From Cristatella mucedo (taxonomy: Eukaryota; Bryozoa; Phylactolaemata; Cristatellidae): DNA of 64,000 nt. The stretch is from NCBI GenBank assembly GCA_009760855.2, contig WPIO01000340.1:16181-80180 (forward strand). Reading direction: 5' to 3'. Shown piece by piece: positions 55,134-64,000 of the stretch; the first letter of the stretch is position 1; each line of letters opens with the position of its first letter. The notes under the pieces are model-generated. The model did not search any database, was not told the DNA's origin, and saw nothing but the letters and a program-made list of their open reading frames with translations. The position numbers and the translations under genes are program-made.

Positions 55134-55950
55134 GAGGGTCTTGGTGGATTGAAATACATAGAAAGCACCACGATTTGAGCTCTACTAATCAGTACCCATC
55201 GGTCAATAAAAGAGCTTTTAATGCAACTCACACTGGCTTCGAGGACTTGGTTAGGCAGCACTGTGTCGCTTAGAATCTATTAGGTTAAGCACAGCTGCTC
55301 ACTTCGTGTTGCGTGATGTGCATACCTAAAAGGAGCCACTTAGTACGTGGGGTAGCATTGGCAAATAGTGCCTAACACTCGTGACCTGGCTTGGCGAGTA
55401 CTAGGAGAAAAACATGTGGCTGATCTATATGAGTCATGTAGTGGGCTGCTACAGAACCTTAGCTGCACTCACACGGCTTGCATTGGCAATAAGGGAAATA
55501 CTAGGCTGCAGCAGACATCCTCCGGTGTTCAGATCAAAAGGCTGCACGTGAAGGGCTCAAATGTCAGAACCCAAAACAGCACCTGGCATTAGCCTTATGG
55601 AGAAAAGAAGGAGCCAGCAATTAGCTGCAGGCCATGAATAGCTTAGCAATCAGCTGGCTAGGCGCCCAAAGTCATGCAAGGGCCAGCTTAAAGGTTGCAA
55701 GGCTGCAGCTGGCAATGAATCTGCGGTCGAGCACTGAGTACGAATCAAGTAGAGGCCTTTCCCTTTCCCTTTTCCTTTTCCTGATTCCAAGACTGGCATG
55801 CCTAATGAGAATGTTCACAAATGAAAGTTGGAGCATCCAAGAGAACAGAGAAGACAAGATGTCACATTAGAAGGTAACTTATTGCCGAGACGTACAGCTT
55901 TTGTGCCAAGCTTTTACCGCAAGGAAATGCTACAACACTTGGAATGGTTT
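55134..55950. other. Unassigned sequence
   Basis: Open frames of 60-78 codons overlap on both strands; none has a recognised domain. Confidence 0.4.
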
Positions 55951-55951
55951 A

Positions 55952-56446
55952 TAATAATAATAATAATATTGCACTTGATAAAGCGCCCTCAGAGAACTTA
56001 ATCTCTTTCTAGGCGCTTTACATTTGCTGCAAAGTGATACGCAATAGAATAGTAAGTAAAATCATGCTTGAAAAACAAACAAAATGAATAACATGGTTAG
56101 GGGTTACATGCACTGGGTCAGCATGCAAATGTGGTTAGTGGCAGCATGAACAGTGTCAGCACGCATAAGCACATCGAGGACGAATCACAAGGACCCACTA
56201 AATGCTGTCCTAAATAGGTATGTTTTTAAGTTTCTTTTAAATGTGGTCAGGTCAGGGGATGTTCTGATGCAGGTCGGGAGGGAGTTCCAGGCTGTGGGAG
56301 CATACGAGCTAAATGCACGGTCTCCAAAGGATTTAAGGTTTGTACGAGGTATTTCTAGACTGTTGGATTCCGAAAAGCGAGTGGTACGATGCTTTGCCTG
56401 ATGGGGTAGTATCTCTGAAAGATAGGCTGGAGCCATAGAATGAAGA
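55952..56446 (-). mobile_element. LINE-1 copy, 5'-truncated, well preserved
   Basis: (AAT)n, stem-loop, untranslated region and an open RT C-terminal frame on the minus strand (56185-56490, 'SLEIPRTNLKSFGDRAFSSY'). Highly similar to the copies at 36416 and 52510, so a young subfamily. Confidence 0.85.
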
Positions 56447-56780
56447 GTTGAGAAAGGAACACACAGAAAAACTTGCCTAGCGGTGCACATTCGCCAGGTC
56501 AGCTTTTAAGGGGCATATCACCTTCAACGACGTCTTTACGAGCGTTTCTACGGAATCTCAAAGTCGCCCCAGTGAACGCCGGTGGAGCAAAAGCATCGGA
56601 GCTGGCAGAGCGTGGCAGTAGCAGCTCTCGCCAGCTCTTACAGGAATGCCTGCAATTGTGGTGGAGCTCCTCAGCTGTCGATCTTTCCCGTAATATGGGA
56701 ATACGCTCGCTCTCGCGATAGCGTCTGGCAGCATTCCACATAAACGCCTTGCCGACTTGAACAATTGCATTATGAACCAT
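56447..56780 (-). other. Possible coding segment of unknown origin
   Basis: A 93-codon minus-strand frame (56499-56780) with Arg/Ser/Ala-rich composition, GC-richer than its flanks, sits between LINE-1 and LINE-2 remnants. It could be a host exon or a LINE 5' region. No domain recognised. Confidence 0.25.
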
Positions 56781-57600
56781 TTTTAAAGAAGCCTAAAAGA
56801 TGTCGGTTACGGCTGGGCTAAATTGGTCTGCCAGTTAAGACCACAGAGGCGATGGCATGGTGTCTTCAGGAGAGCAGCTCCTTTTACTAGACCATATTTA
56901 ACTAGCCGTATCGCACGCTGTGACCACGGAAAATATTTTAAGGAATGTCACAGGTTTCTATTCAGCAATTGCTTTAGTTGCTGGGGGCTTTACAGAGGTA
57001 CGAATATGCACAATTGTTTGAGTAAAGAACGTCAAAACATTTTGTCTGAGCCGTTAATATTTGGGAATTGAGACATCGAAGCATTGACCAGCCAATTCTT
57101 TACCTTCTTATAAATTAGTTTTTATTCCGCCTCTCAGGAATTAAGTTTCCAAGTTGAAAAGACTTGGAACTTGGCTTTTTTAAGCTTCTTGGCACCGACC
57201 AAAAAGAAATCTTTAAAATTTTTTTATCTTCATTAGACCAATATTTCTTAAAACCAAGTTTAAGCCTGGGCTTAATACGGTGCGTGTTTTGAATTTACCT
57301 GTAAATAGAAACTAATCTGCACCACTCTGTACCCAGTCAGAATGTACGGGAGCAAGTTCACCAAGAGCACTCCTAAGCGTAGAATTTACTGCACCAGTGA
57401 GGGTATCGTGGCTGTTGATCGAGTCTGGGTGCAGATAAAGAATACCTGCATAAAATTCAGATTTCTAAACTTTGCCTCAGTCAATTCTTTGTAAGTTACG
57501 TAGCTGGAGAATACCGGCATTGCCCTGTCCGTAATGAGCAGCAGGAGTAGTAAACAAGATCGAATAACGATCCGGGAGAGTCAAAAGTCTGGCTACGATA
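56781..57600 (-). mobile_element. LINE-2 relic, strongly diverged
   Basis: Blocks such as GGCTAAATTGGTCTGCCAGT and GTCTTCAGGAGAGCAGCTCC align with 24350-24420, and the order of blocks follows RT fingers towards the endonuclease end. All frames are broken. Confidence 0.7.
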
Positions 57601-58100
57601 TAGTGGTGCCTGAAAACTATCACCTAGTTTGTTTCCCTTCTTCCTTTATCGTGAAAAAGTCTCTAACCTGCTGGTAACACAAATGAAAACCGATGAAATG
57701 TCACACTAATTTCAATCAGCCTTTAATTTGTCGCAATCCAATGAAACATTTCTCCTCCGTGTTACCAATGACGTCCAGTTTAGCAGTGATGACGGAATGC
57801 CACTGTCCCAGCCCAGAAGTCTCTATCCGCTTTTTTGAAACTGTATCCTACTTGAACGATTGAGAACAAAATTTGGCGTGGCAAAAATGCAGCGGCGGTG
57901 TATAAACCGTACTTTTCCGATCGCATTCAATCCGTGTGGTGTAAAGTTTGAGGGTGTAGCTGCTCTCCACATAGAGGCAGGCAATTTAGAAAAAAACCCA
58001 CACAAGTGAGTTGAGATACTGGAGACGACAGCTATATTGCATTGTATACAGGCAACGCCAGCTAGCAGCACAAGTAACCGAAGTAAAATGTGATCTTCTC
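57601..58100. other. Unassigned sequence
   Basis: No recognised gene; leads into the satellite region. Confidence 0.35.
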
Positions 58101-60400
58101 CCATCAGCTTTGTTTGTAACTGTAGCAATCATAGATTGGTGTATTGTCTTGGGCAATTGCCATCTATTGGCATGGATTGCCCAAGATTGAACGCAAACAA
58201 GGACAGCATGTACGCCCACAGTGAGCAGTATGTAGTTGGATAATTACAAATTAAAACAGCTAATTTGCAGGAAGTTTGAACCAGATTGCTGCAGAGACCG
58301 GACCAATGCAGCCGATTGCCTTGCATTGCTGGCGATTGTGCCTTTGTCGATTGCTTAGAAGGGTTTGGCTACACTTTAAATACCGTGTAGTGCAATACGA
58401 AAAAAATGTTGGAGCTTCTTTCAGCAACTGTTGGTCCATTTGTAACTGTCACCTATGGATCTTATCGTAAATACTTATCGTATTTACTCAGGCCATAGCC
58501 GTCGATTGCCGTGGGTTGCCACCGATTGAACGCGAACCACGGGTAAAAGTATGCGCTCACACAGGTGCATGTAACGTGGAAAGAGAGTAGCAGTTTATTG
58601 TAGCTAATCTTGTCAATTTTCAAAGGATCGACCCCTATCCTTAATGTGGATTGCCGTGCATTGCTAACAGTGAACAAACAAAGTATCTTGAAATTTTCAC
58701 GGTTTTACTTTAAATGCAGTAGAATGTTACATGTAATGAAAATTGAGGCTTCCGCTCTGCCAAATTCTCTTCAATTTGCTGGGAATTTGGGTATTGGCCC
58801 AGGACATTGACGTCGATTGCTGTTAATTGCTCGCGATGATTTATGAGTGATCGGTTGAAAGGATTTTTGATTGCACTTTCAACACAGTGGGCTGTGATAG
58901 GTAAGATACATTTGATCCTGGCCCAGTCACTTTCCTCTGATTTGCGATGGACTATAATGGATTGCCGTATTTTCCAGGGCGATTGCCGTCCGTTACCAGG
59001 CATCGCTCAAGATTGAACGGTTAGAGCTGTTTGAAAGGGTTAAAAGTATGCGTGCACGCAGTGAGATTTTAAGTGGAATGAGAATTGGAGCTTGGTGCAG
59101 CCGATTTCTCATCAATTTCACACGGATTTTGGTATTGGACCCTGCCAGTGTTGTCGATTGCCGTGCATTGTTATAATAATAATAATAATAATAATAATGC
59201 ACTTGATAAAGCGCCCTCAGAGAACTTAATCTCTTTCTAGGCGCTTTACATTTGCTGCAAAGGGAAATGCCATTGAATGGTAAGTAAAATCATGCTTGAA
59301 AAACAGACAAAATGAATAATAATAATAATAATAACAATAATTGTTTACAAGTAGCTTGCAAAATAGCTTGAAAGTCCTACGATTTCACTTTTAGCACAAA
59401 GAAATATTAAATGCGATGACAGTCGGCACTTCGTGCAGCCAATTTAGTATCAAGTTGCCACGGATTGTAGTGCATTCTAATGATTGGTGCTTCGAGCCGA
59501 GCCGTTGCCGTAGATTGTCTTGCATTGCCCGAGATTTTACGACCGCAATTGCTTAAAATAATGCGGTTGACTTTAACCAATATCTTTTGTCACATGCAAT
59601 GCAAAGTGAAGCTCTAGCAAACTGTTTTTAGTGCATTTTGCATCAGATTGCTGTAAATTGGGGTATTGGCCGAGACCGTTGCAGTCAATTGCACTGCATT
59701 GCTGGCGAACGATCAAGGCAATTGTAGAAAAATCGTGAAATTATTCCAAAACCAAAAATTAGAGTAACGGGCAATCACTATAGAGCTGAAAGTGTACGTA
59801 ATTTGGTGGTTTTTCGGCGTGTTGTGGTACATTGATGCACTAGCCTTGGCAGTTGCAGTCGAATGCACTGCATTGCTGCAGAATGGCCGAGGCAATTACA
59901 GTGAAGTTATGCGAATACAAAATAACCAAAGAGTAGCGTGCAATCATAATTAGAGCTTCTAGTGTACGCGCTCTGGTCGCTGTGTATGGGATGGTAGCGG
60001 ATTTAGGTGGATTAAGGTGAATTGCCGCATGGGACCGGGTCGTTGCAGTCGATTGCAATTCATTTCATGAGAACGCATGTTAAAAATGGAGCAGAATTTA
60101 GTGGATGCATTTAACTGAGTCTAGTCCTATATGCAACGTAAATTGGAGCTTTGCGATAACGATTTGAGGATGATTTGCAGTGGAATAGAGAGGATTGCCG
60201 TAGTTTTCCAGGTACACTTTTTAGGTGGATTATGGTGGATTTCCATACAGGCGTCTGGTATCAAAGTTCAGGTAAATTCGAACATGTACCACCTTATCAG
60301 CGAAAAGCTCGAGCTCGGTTAATGCCTATGTCTAGTCGTTGCTAGTGTAATTAGAGTAGATTTGGGTATTTTGTAGTGGATTGCAGTAATTCGTTGAACT
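58100..60400. repeat. Degenerate satellite, period about 150-190 bp
   Basis: At least ten units are marked by variants of GATTGCCGTGCATTGC (near 58149, 58310, 58495, 58647, 58811, 58960, 59148, 59508, 59685, 59850 and 60042). Most are followed by a GATTGAACG-type box, a GTATGCG(C/T) box and a TGGAGCTT box. Units are diverged from each other. The block is interrupted by a LINE-1 3' end at 59172-59325. Confidence 0.65.
59172..59330 (-). mobile_element. LINE-1 3' end inserted in the satellite
   Basis: An uninterrupted stem-loop and about 75 bp of the untranslated region, with AAT repeats on both sides (59173-59200 and 59309-59335). Young-looking and severely 5'-truncated. Confidence 0.8.
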
Positions 60401-60654
60401 CGTACCACCTTACTAAGTTCTGCAGTTGGGCACTATCGGCTGTCTAAGCTGGGTTTAATTGCAACGTTTATGCTGTGGTCGCCTGACCTGCTAGTCTTGC
60501 AGCAACTGAATTTCTGCCTTTGCGTCGGCCTGTATGCAAGGTACCAATCTCTCTTTTCTTCTACTGTCTTGTCTCCTGGCTCTCTGGAGCTGCTTAAGCG
60601 ATGGCTACTACCACTAGCTACTAGCTCGATTATACTGCTTCGCTGTTCAAATAC

Positions 60655-61450
60655 ATGATGCTTTAGTGCGATCCTCGCAACTTGCTCGGAATTTAAGTGT
60701 CATCTTAGACAACTGCCTAATTTTTAAAAGCTTTTTTTAGAAGACTGCTACTACAGCTACAACATTCTACATTGAGTCCGATCCCGATGTAAGATTAGCA
60801 GGCGTATTCCACAGTGGCTTGCGAAAATTTATTTCGAACCTTATTTCTGTCTTGGCGTGATTATTGTAACTTCTTTCTAGCTGGGCTACCGAAAAAGCCA
60901 CTATGCCACGGCAGCTGGCTATGGATATTGCTGCAAGGCTTGTTTAGAAATCCCAGAGGCTTGACCATATGTCTCCAAGCTAAAAGAGCTAGGATGGCTG
61001 CAGGTTCATCAAAATATACAGAGCAAAGTCCGTACGCTGACTCATAAGGCATGCCACCTCTTGGCTCCTCCCTAACTAGCTGAAATGCTGTGCCAGTTCA
61101 GCCTCTTCGTCCCTCAGTTCCTGTATGAACAATCAATTAGCTGTTCCATTCCTACACTTAAAGACCGTCGGCGAAAGAAGCTTTATGTCTTTAAATCTGC
61201 AGGCCCTAGACATGTAACTCACTTCCTTGATTCCTAGGCAAAGACAACTGCTATCTTCTTGCTGCCGAATACGGCACATCCTTTCCAGCTGTTATGAGTT
61301 GCCCCTTCTAAGTTACTCACTAACTGAACCGCTCTCGTGACAGTGATATCCTTCCTACTTCCTCCTTCTCAGTTCAAGATGAATTCTGTTGACAAACGAA
61401 TTCGTACCGAAAGCCGCATAGGCTGTGAGTATTCTGTACAAAAATCCCTT
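60655..61450 (+). mobile_element. LINE-2 copy, RT C-terminal part
   Basis: The plus strand carries thumb and C-terminal blocks parallel to 32173-32900 (for example GCTGGGCTACCGAAAAAGCC and TTAGCTGTTCCATTCCT). Frames are broken. Its 3' untranslated region is split by a SINE at 61479-61620 and resumes at about 61640-61700. Confidence 0.72.
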
Positions 61451-61478
61451 GCGTATAACGTCTTGGTGAGCTATGATG

Positions 61479-61622
61479 GCACACTAGGAAAGGTGGTTGC
61501 TATGCACGATCTCGGTGTAGGGTTTTCGAGCTCGAATCCGTCTGTGGGTGATTCTTTATTGCCACTGCGAGTGATTGTGATAGCCGTAAAAGCACTTATG
61601 CCACTATACTAAGAGGCTGTGT
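61479..61622 (+). mobile_element. SINE type 2 copy inside the LINE-2 3' region
   Basis: Head GCTATGATGGCACACTAGG, a tRNA-like middle with GAGCTCGAATCCGTC as the box-B-like part, TTATTGCCACTGCGAG and an end CACTATACTA. Same structure as 27640-27800 in reverse. Confidence 0.65.
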
Positions 61623-61639
61623 AATCTGCTAGTATTTAT

Positions 61640-61702
61640 TCATTTGCATGACACCCACGCAGTCATTGTGGCTTCACGGAGTTACGGATGGCGATACAGT
61701 AT
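61640..61702 (+). mobile_element. LINE-2 3' end beyond the SINE
   Basis: TGACACCCACGCAGTCATTG and TCACGGAGTTACGGATGGCG correspond to the terminal LINE-2 block at 22690-22760 read in reverse. Confidence 0.6.
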
Positions 61703-62150
61703 ATTACACAGTGCTCTGCCAAGTTTAGCTGCTGACTATGCAAGCTCAATGTGTACTTCTCTTTCAGTTTAGTGACTTTAGGCATTTAGTAGAAACGGCA
61801 TGAATCCTCGTCATTGCCGAATGAAAGTCATAGTAGATGAGAAAACAGAGGTTCACTCTGAACAGCTCGATGTCAGCTCACTCAACGATGTATAGGATAC
61901 GTTCCACCCAAATAGTGGCCATAAAGAAGTTTCGAGTAAGATTCCCGAGGCTTAACCCTATAACGTGATTGAATCTATATCGACCACCTCATAACATTAA
62001 TTAATGGTGATGCAACTTATGAATTGTATCCTTACAGTGATGAAAGCCGTCAAGAGGGTACCAGGCAACAAGCCTCGGTCTCTGCTGTGAGGCTGCAGTA
62101 CGACCATCACCGCTTGAATGAAATTTACGTCTCGTCTTCGACATAATATA
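61703..62150. other. Unassigned sequence
   Basis: Nothing recognised. Confidence 0.4.
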
Positions 62151-62154
62151 ATGA

Positions 62155-62313
62155 TAATAAGAATATAATTCATTTGTATAGCGCCCCAAGATAACTTAAT
62201 CTCTATTCAGGCGCTTCACATATGCCTCGGGGCTCGAGCCCACGACCTCAGCCAGACCTTAGTCGGGGCGAGCACCTTAACCGCCGGACCAACCCAGCTC
62301 GGCGACCCAGCTT
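62155..62313 (-). mobile_element. SINE type 1 copy, best preserved
   Basis: On the minus strand: GCCGAGCTGGGTTGGTCCGG (head and box A), box-B-like GGGCTCGAGCCCCG at about 62229-62242, then the stem-loop with arms GAAGCGCC and GGGGCGCT and an AT-rich end. The head resembles a tRNA but lacks its acceptor stem and could not be a functional tRNA. Confidence 0.85.
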
Positions 62314-63055
62314 CGACAACGTGGCAGTGCAAGCAGAAAGCAGACAGTGATTAGGAATGCAAGTCAGGGTTTACCACGAATATCCTGAGGTGATTTGACA
62401 CATACATGTTTAGTAAAGTTTCGTTTGTCGGCGGCTAATTAAATCTCACAATAGGCTTTCGATTGTACAAATGCAGTCTTACTTTCGTAAAAATACTCAT
62501 CCGAGATATATTTGAAGACTTTCGCGACATCAATATGTACCTACTAGTGAAGAGCACTTCAGAGCAGTGTAAGACACTGGGATTTACAGAACGTTCAGGG
62601 CAGAAGGATTCCTTTTCCATATACTTTATACTAAGTTTGGATCAACACGTTAGTCGTAAAAGTAGTATTCAACGGGTAAGCCACTACAAAGCCAGGTCTC
62701 TAAATCTCCGAGGGGTATAAAAAGTACGAAAATAGTACGTATATAATAAATAGCTTTTTATAGGTTGTATTAGTGGCGGCATGGCTTCTTCTCTACCAGC
62801 GTCTCCAGCCACGAGCTGTGCTTGTCTAGAGATGAAGCACATTGGAATTCTCAATTGATATTTCATGGATTCGTATTAAAAAATAATTTTACTTGAATGG
62901 CGGCAAAATTTCTAAAATTGCATAAATAATAAATTTGTCGATTCTAGAATACCTTTTACTACTAAGTGAAAGGCCTCAGCCTCAACATTGGCAATGTCCA
63001 CATATCACGAAAAAATTCAGAAACTCATCAGTGAACCATGCACACGTACTGCAAT
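62314..63055. other. Unassigned sequence
   Basis: Frames up to 85 codons without recognised domains. AT-rich patch at 62880-62940. Confidence 0.4.
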
Positions 63056-63059
63056 TATA

Positions 63060-63236
63060 TTGCGTATCACTTTGCAGCAAATGTAAAGCGCCTAGAAAGA
63101 GATTAAGTTCTCTGAGGGCGCTTTATCAAGTGCAATATTATTATTATTATTATAATAATATTGCACTTGATAAAGCCCCCTCAGAGAACTTAATCTCTTT
63201 CTAGGCGCTTTACATTTGCTGCAAAGTGATACGCAA
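63060..63236. repeat. 177-bp palindrome of two LINE-1 ends
   Basis: A plus-strand LINE-1 3' end (63060-63145) is followed directly by a minus-strand one (63150-63236), meeting at (ATT)n/(AAT)n. The arms are almost identical over more than 80 bp, so the DNA can fold into a near-perfect hairpin. Confidence 0.92.
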
Positions 63237-63328
63237 TATAATAGTAAGTAAAATCATGCTTGAAAAACAAACAAAATGAATAATATGGTTAGGGGTGACA
63301 TGCACAGGGTCAGCATGCCAATGTGGTT
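63150..63328 (-). mobile_element. LINE-1 3' end, right part of the palindrome
   Basis: Tail, stem-loop and untranslated region up to the block GCATGCCAATGTGGTTA, where a 5' truncation point meets host sequence. Confidence 0.85.
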
Positions 63329-63658
63329 AATGCAGTCGCTCTCTTACAGCAACAGTCAGCCGGTCGGTGAGTCTTAGACCTGAGCATGAGCTACTGCGAG
63401 CCTGTTCCGACTCAACTTTTGACATCATCTCTTTTGGATTGGACCATGAGGCTGATGGCTTGTCGGTGCTTTTCAATCTAGCTGTGATACAGAATTTCCA
63501 GCAATCGCCTTCCATAATTAATTGCTTGCGGTGCAAACAAATACTAACCACAACAAATGTAACCGGAATAATGACCAACACGATGATGGCTGGGAGAATC
63601 TTTAGATCAAGTCTAGGCCCTGGTTCAGTAGCCTCCAGTGTTGAGTGCCCCGAAATAC
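63327..63658 (-). CDS. Putative last exon of a single-pass membrane protein
   Basis: On the minus strand a good acceptor (pyrimidine-rich, ending TTGGCAG, AG at 63659-63660) precedes a 110-codon open frame. It encodes a short extracellular part ('GPRLDLK'), one strong transmembrane helix ('LPAIIVLVIIPVTFVVVSIC'), a basic stop-transfer ('LHRKQ') and a Ser/Lys-rich cytoplasmic tail ('SASWSNPKEMMSKVESEQ'). This is the layout of a type I receptor or adhesion protein tail. The stop TAA at 63327-63329 coincides with the start of a LINE-1 truncation point, so the original C-terminus may have been longer. The opposite-strand frame is a shadow. Family unknown. Confidence 0.5.
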
Positions 63659-63689
63659 CTGCCAAAAGGAAATGTATAAACTGAAATTA

Positions 63690-64000
63690 ACACATAGTAC
63701 CATGCCTGCATGTGCGAGCCGGTTCTAAGTGGTCAAAATGACAAGAAACGCAGTGACTATATTTTATCTCGAAATTTCTAAAAGCCTCAATAGATATACT
63801 GCCTTTTTTACCTCACACAGCTCCTGTGAGAGAGCTCATGCGACCAACATGGCTGAATGCCAAAATACATCGTGCAACATGCCGTTGTTAATAACCTCTG
63901 GCTTTAGCTGCTAAGCATTCACTCGGTGTAATGGTTTTACAAGCTGGATTTTCTAGTCGGGAAGTTAAACTTAACCCCAACTACTAATCTCCAATGCCTA
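63690..64000. other. Putative intron or flank
   Basis: Upstream of the membrane-protein exon on the minus strand. No further exon recognised before the window edge. Confidence 0.35.

Noticed and set aside
62155-62313. A possible tRNA gene (A and B boxes recognisable)
   Set aside because: No closed acceptor stem; multiple copies with a LINE-like tail show it to be a SINE.
63367-63684. A 105-codon plus-strand frame
   Set aside because: It overlaps the minus-strand frame that has a splice acceptor and a clear transmembrane helix; the plus frame shows no domain.
1-64000. CRISPR arrays, bacterial operons, ribosome binding sites, riboswitches
   Set aside because: No regularly spaced identical repeats, and the content is eukaryotic throughout.

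Overview
This is a window of eukaryotic, almost certainly animal, nuclear DNA dominated by old transposable elements. The evidence is two families of non-LTR retrotransposons (CR1/L2/Jockey-type endonuclease and reverse transcriptase), tRNA-derived SINEs, long microsatellites, degenerate satellites, and two apparent spliced host exons (a CD225/dispanin-like terminal exon near 19.5 kb and a single-pass membrane protein exon near 63.5 kb). No rRNA gene, functional tRNA gene, CRISPR array or bacterial operon is visible. The species cannot be named from this sequence; a marine or other invertebrate is a guess.

The main object is an 11.5-kb Polinton/Maverick-type virus-like element at 39897-51373. 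It has terminal inverted repeats of about 305 bp and is much more AT-rich than its surroundings. From left to right it carries a protein-primed family B DNA polymerase (40131-about 44090, broken by several frameshifts), a small unknown gene, short fragments, a double-jelly-roll major capsid protein (45627-47136), a YqaJ/lambda-exonuclease-like nuclease, a fibre-like protein with phage-type repeats, a minus-strand zinc-finger fragment, an RVE-type integrase, and two minus-strand unknown genes running in from the right repeat. No packaging ATPase or maturation protease was recognised. The copy is damaged. Most in-frame stops in otherwise open stretches are TGA, some at positions where the family has tryptophan, which raises the possibility that UGA was a sense codon for this element. 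Each end is a 179-bp near-palindrome.

Layout: 1-2.4 kb, SINE relic and unassigned DNA. 2.4-3.8 kb, LINE-1 copies and a chimeric repeat. 4.0-5.35 kb, giant CT tract. 5.9-9.8 kb, short LINE-1 ends and unassigned GC-rich DNA. 9.8-10.5 kb, degenerate tandem repeat. 11.8-14.0 kb, pseudogene of a hAT-like DUF4371 transposase. 14.0-17.2 kb, LINE-1 copies. 18.0-18.4 kb, tandem SINEs. 19.5 kb, CD225 exon. 19.95-34.3 kb, LINE-2 copies, including two nearly complete elements placed head to head (22.6-26.2 kb minus; 28.7-32.9 kb plus). 34.4-37.4 kb, two LINE-1 copies tail to tail. 37.4-38.3 kb, a fragment of a second, diverged Polinton fibre gene fused to a LINE-2 piece. 38.3-39.9 kb, unexplained sequence. 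39.9-51.4 kb, Polinton. 51.4-57.6 kb, LINE-2, LINE-1 and SINE copies. 58.1-60.4 kb, degenerate satellite of about 170-bp period. 60.7-63.3 kb, LINE-2, SINEs and a LINE-1 palindrome. 63.3-63.7 kb, membrane-protein exon.

The names 'LINE-1' and 'LINE-2' here mean the first and second family in this window, not the mammalian L1 and L2. LINE-1 copies end in a stem-loop followed by (ATT)n. SINE type 1 ends in a related stem-loop, which fits mobilisation of the SINE by the LINE-1 machinery.
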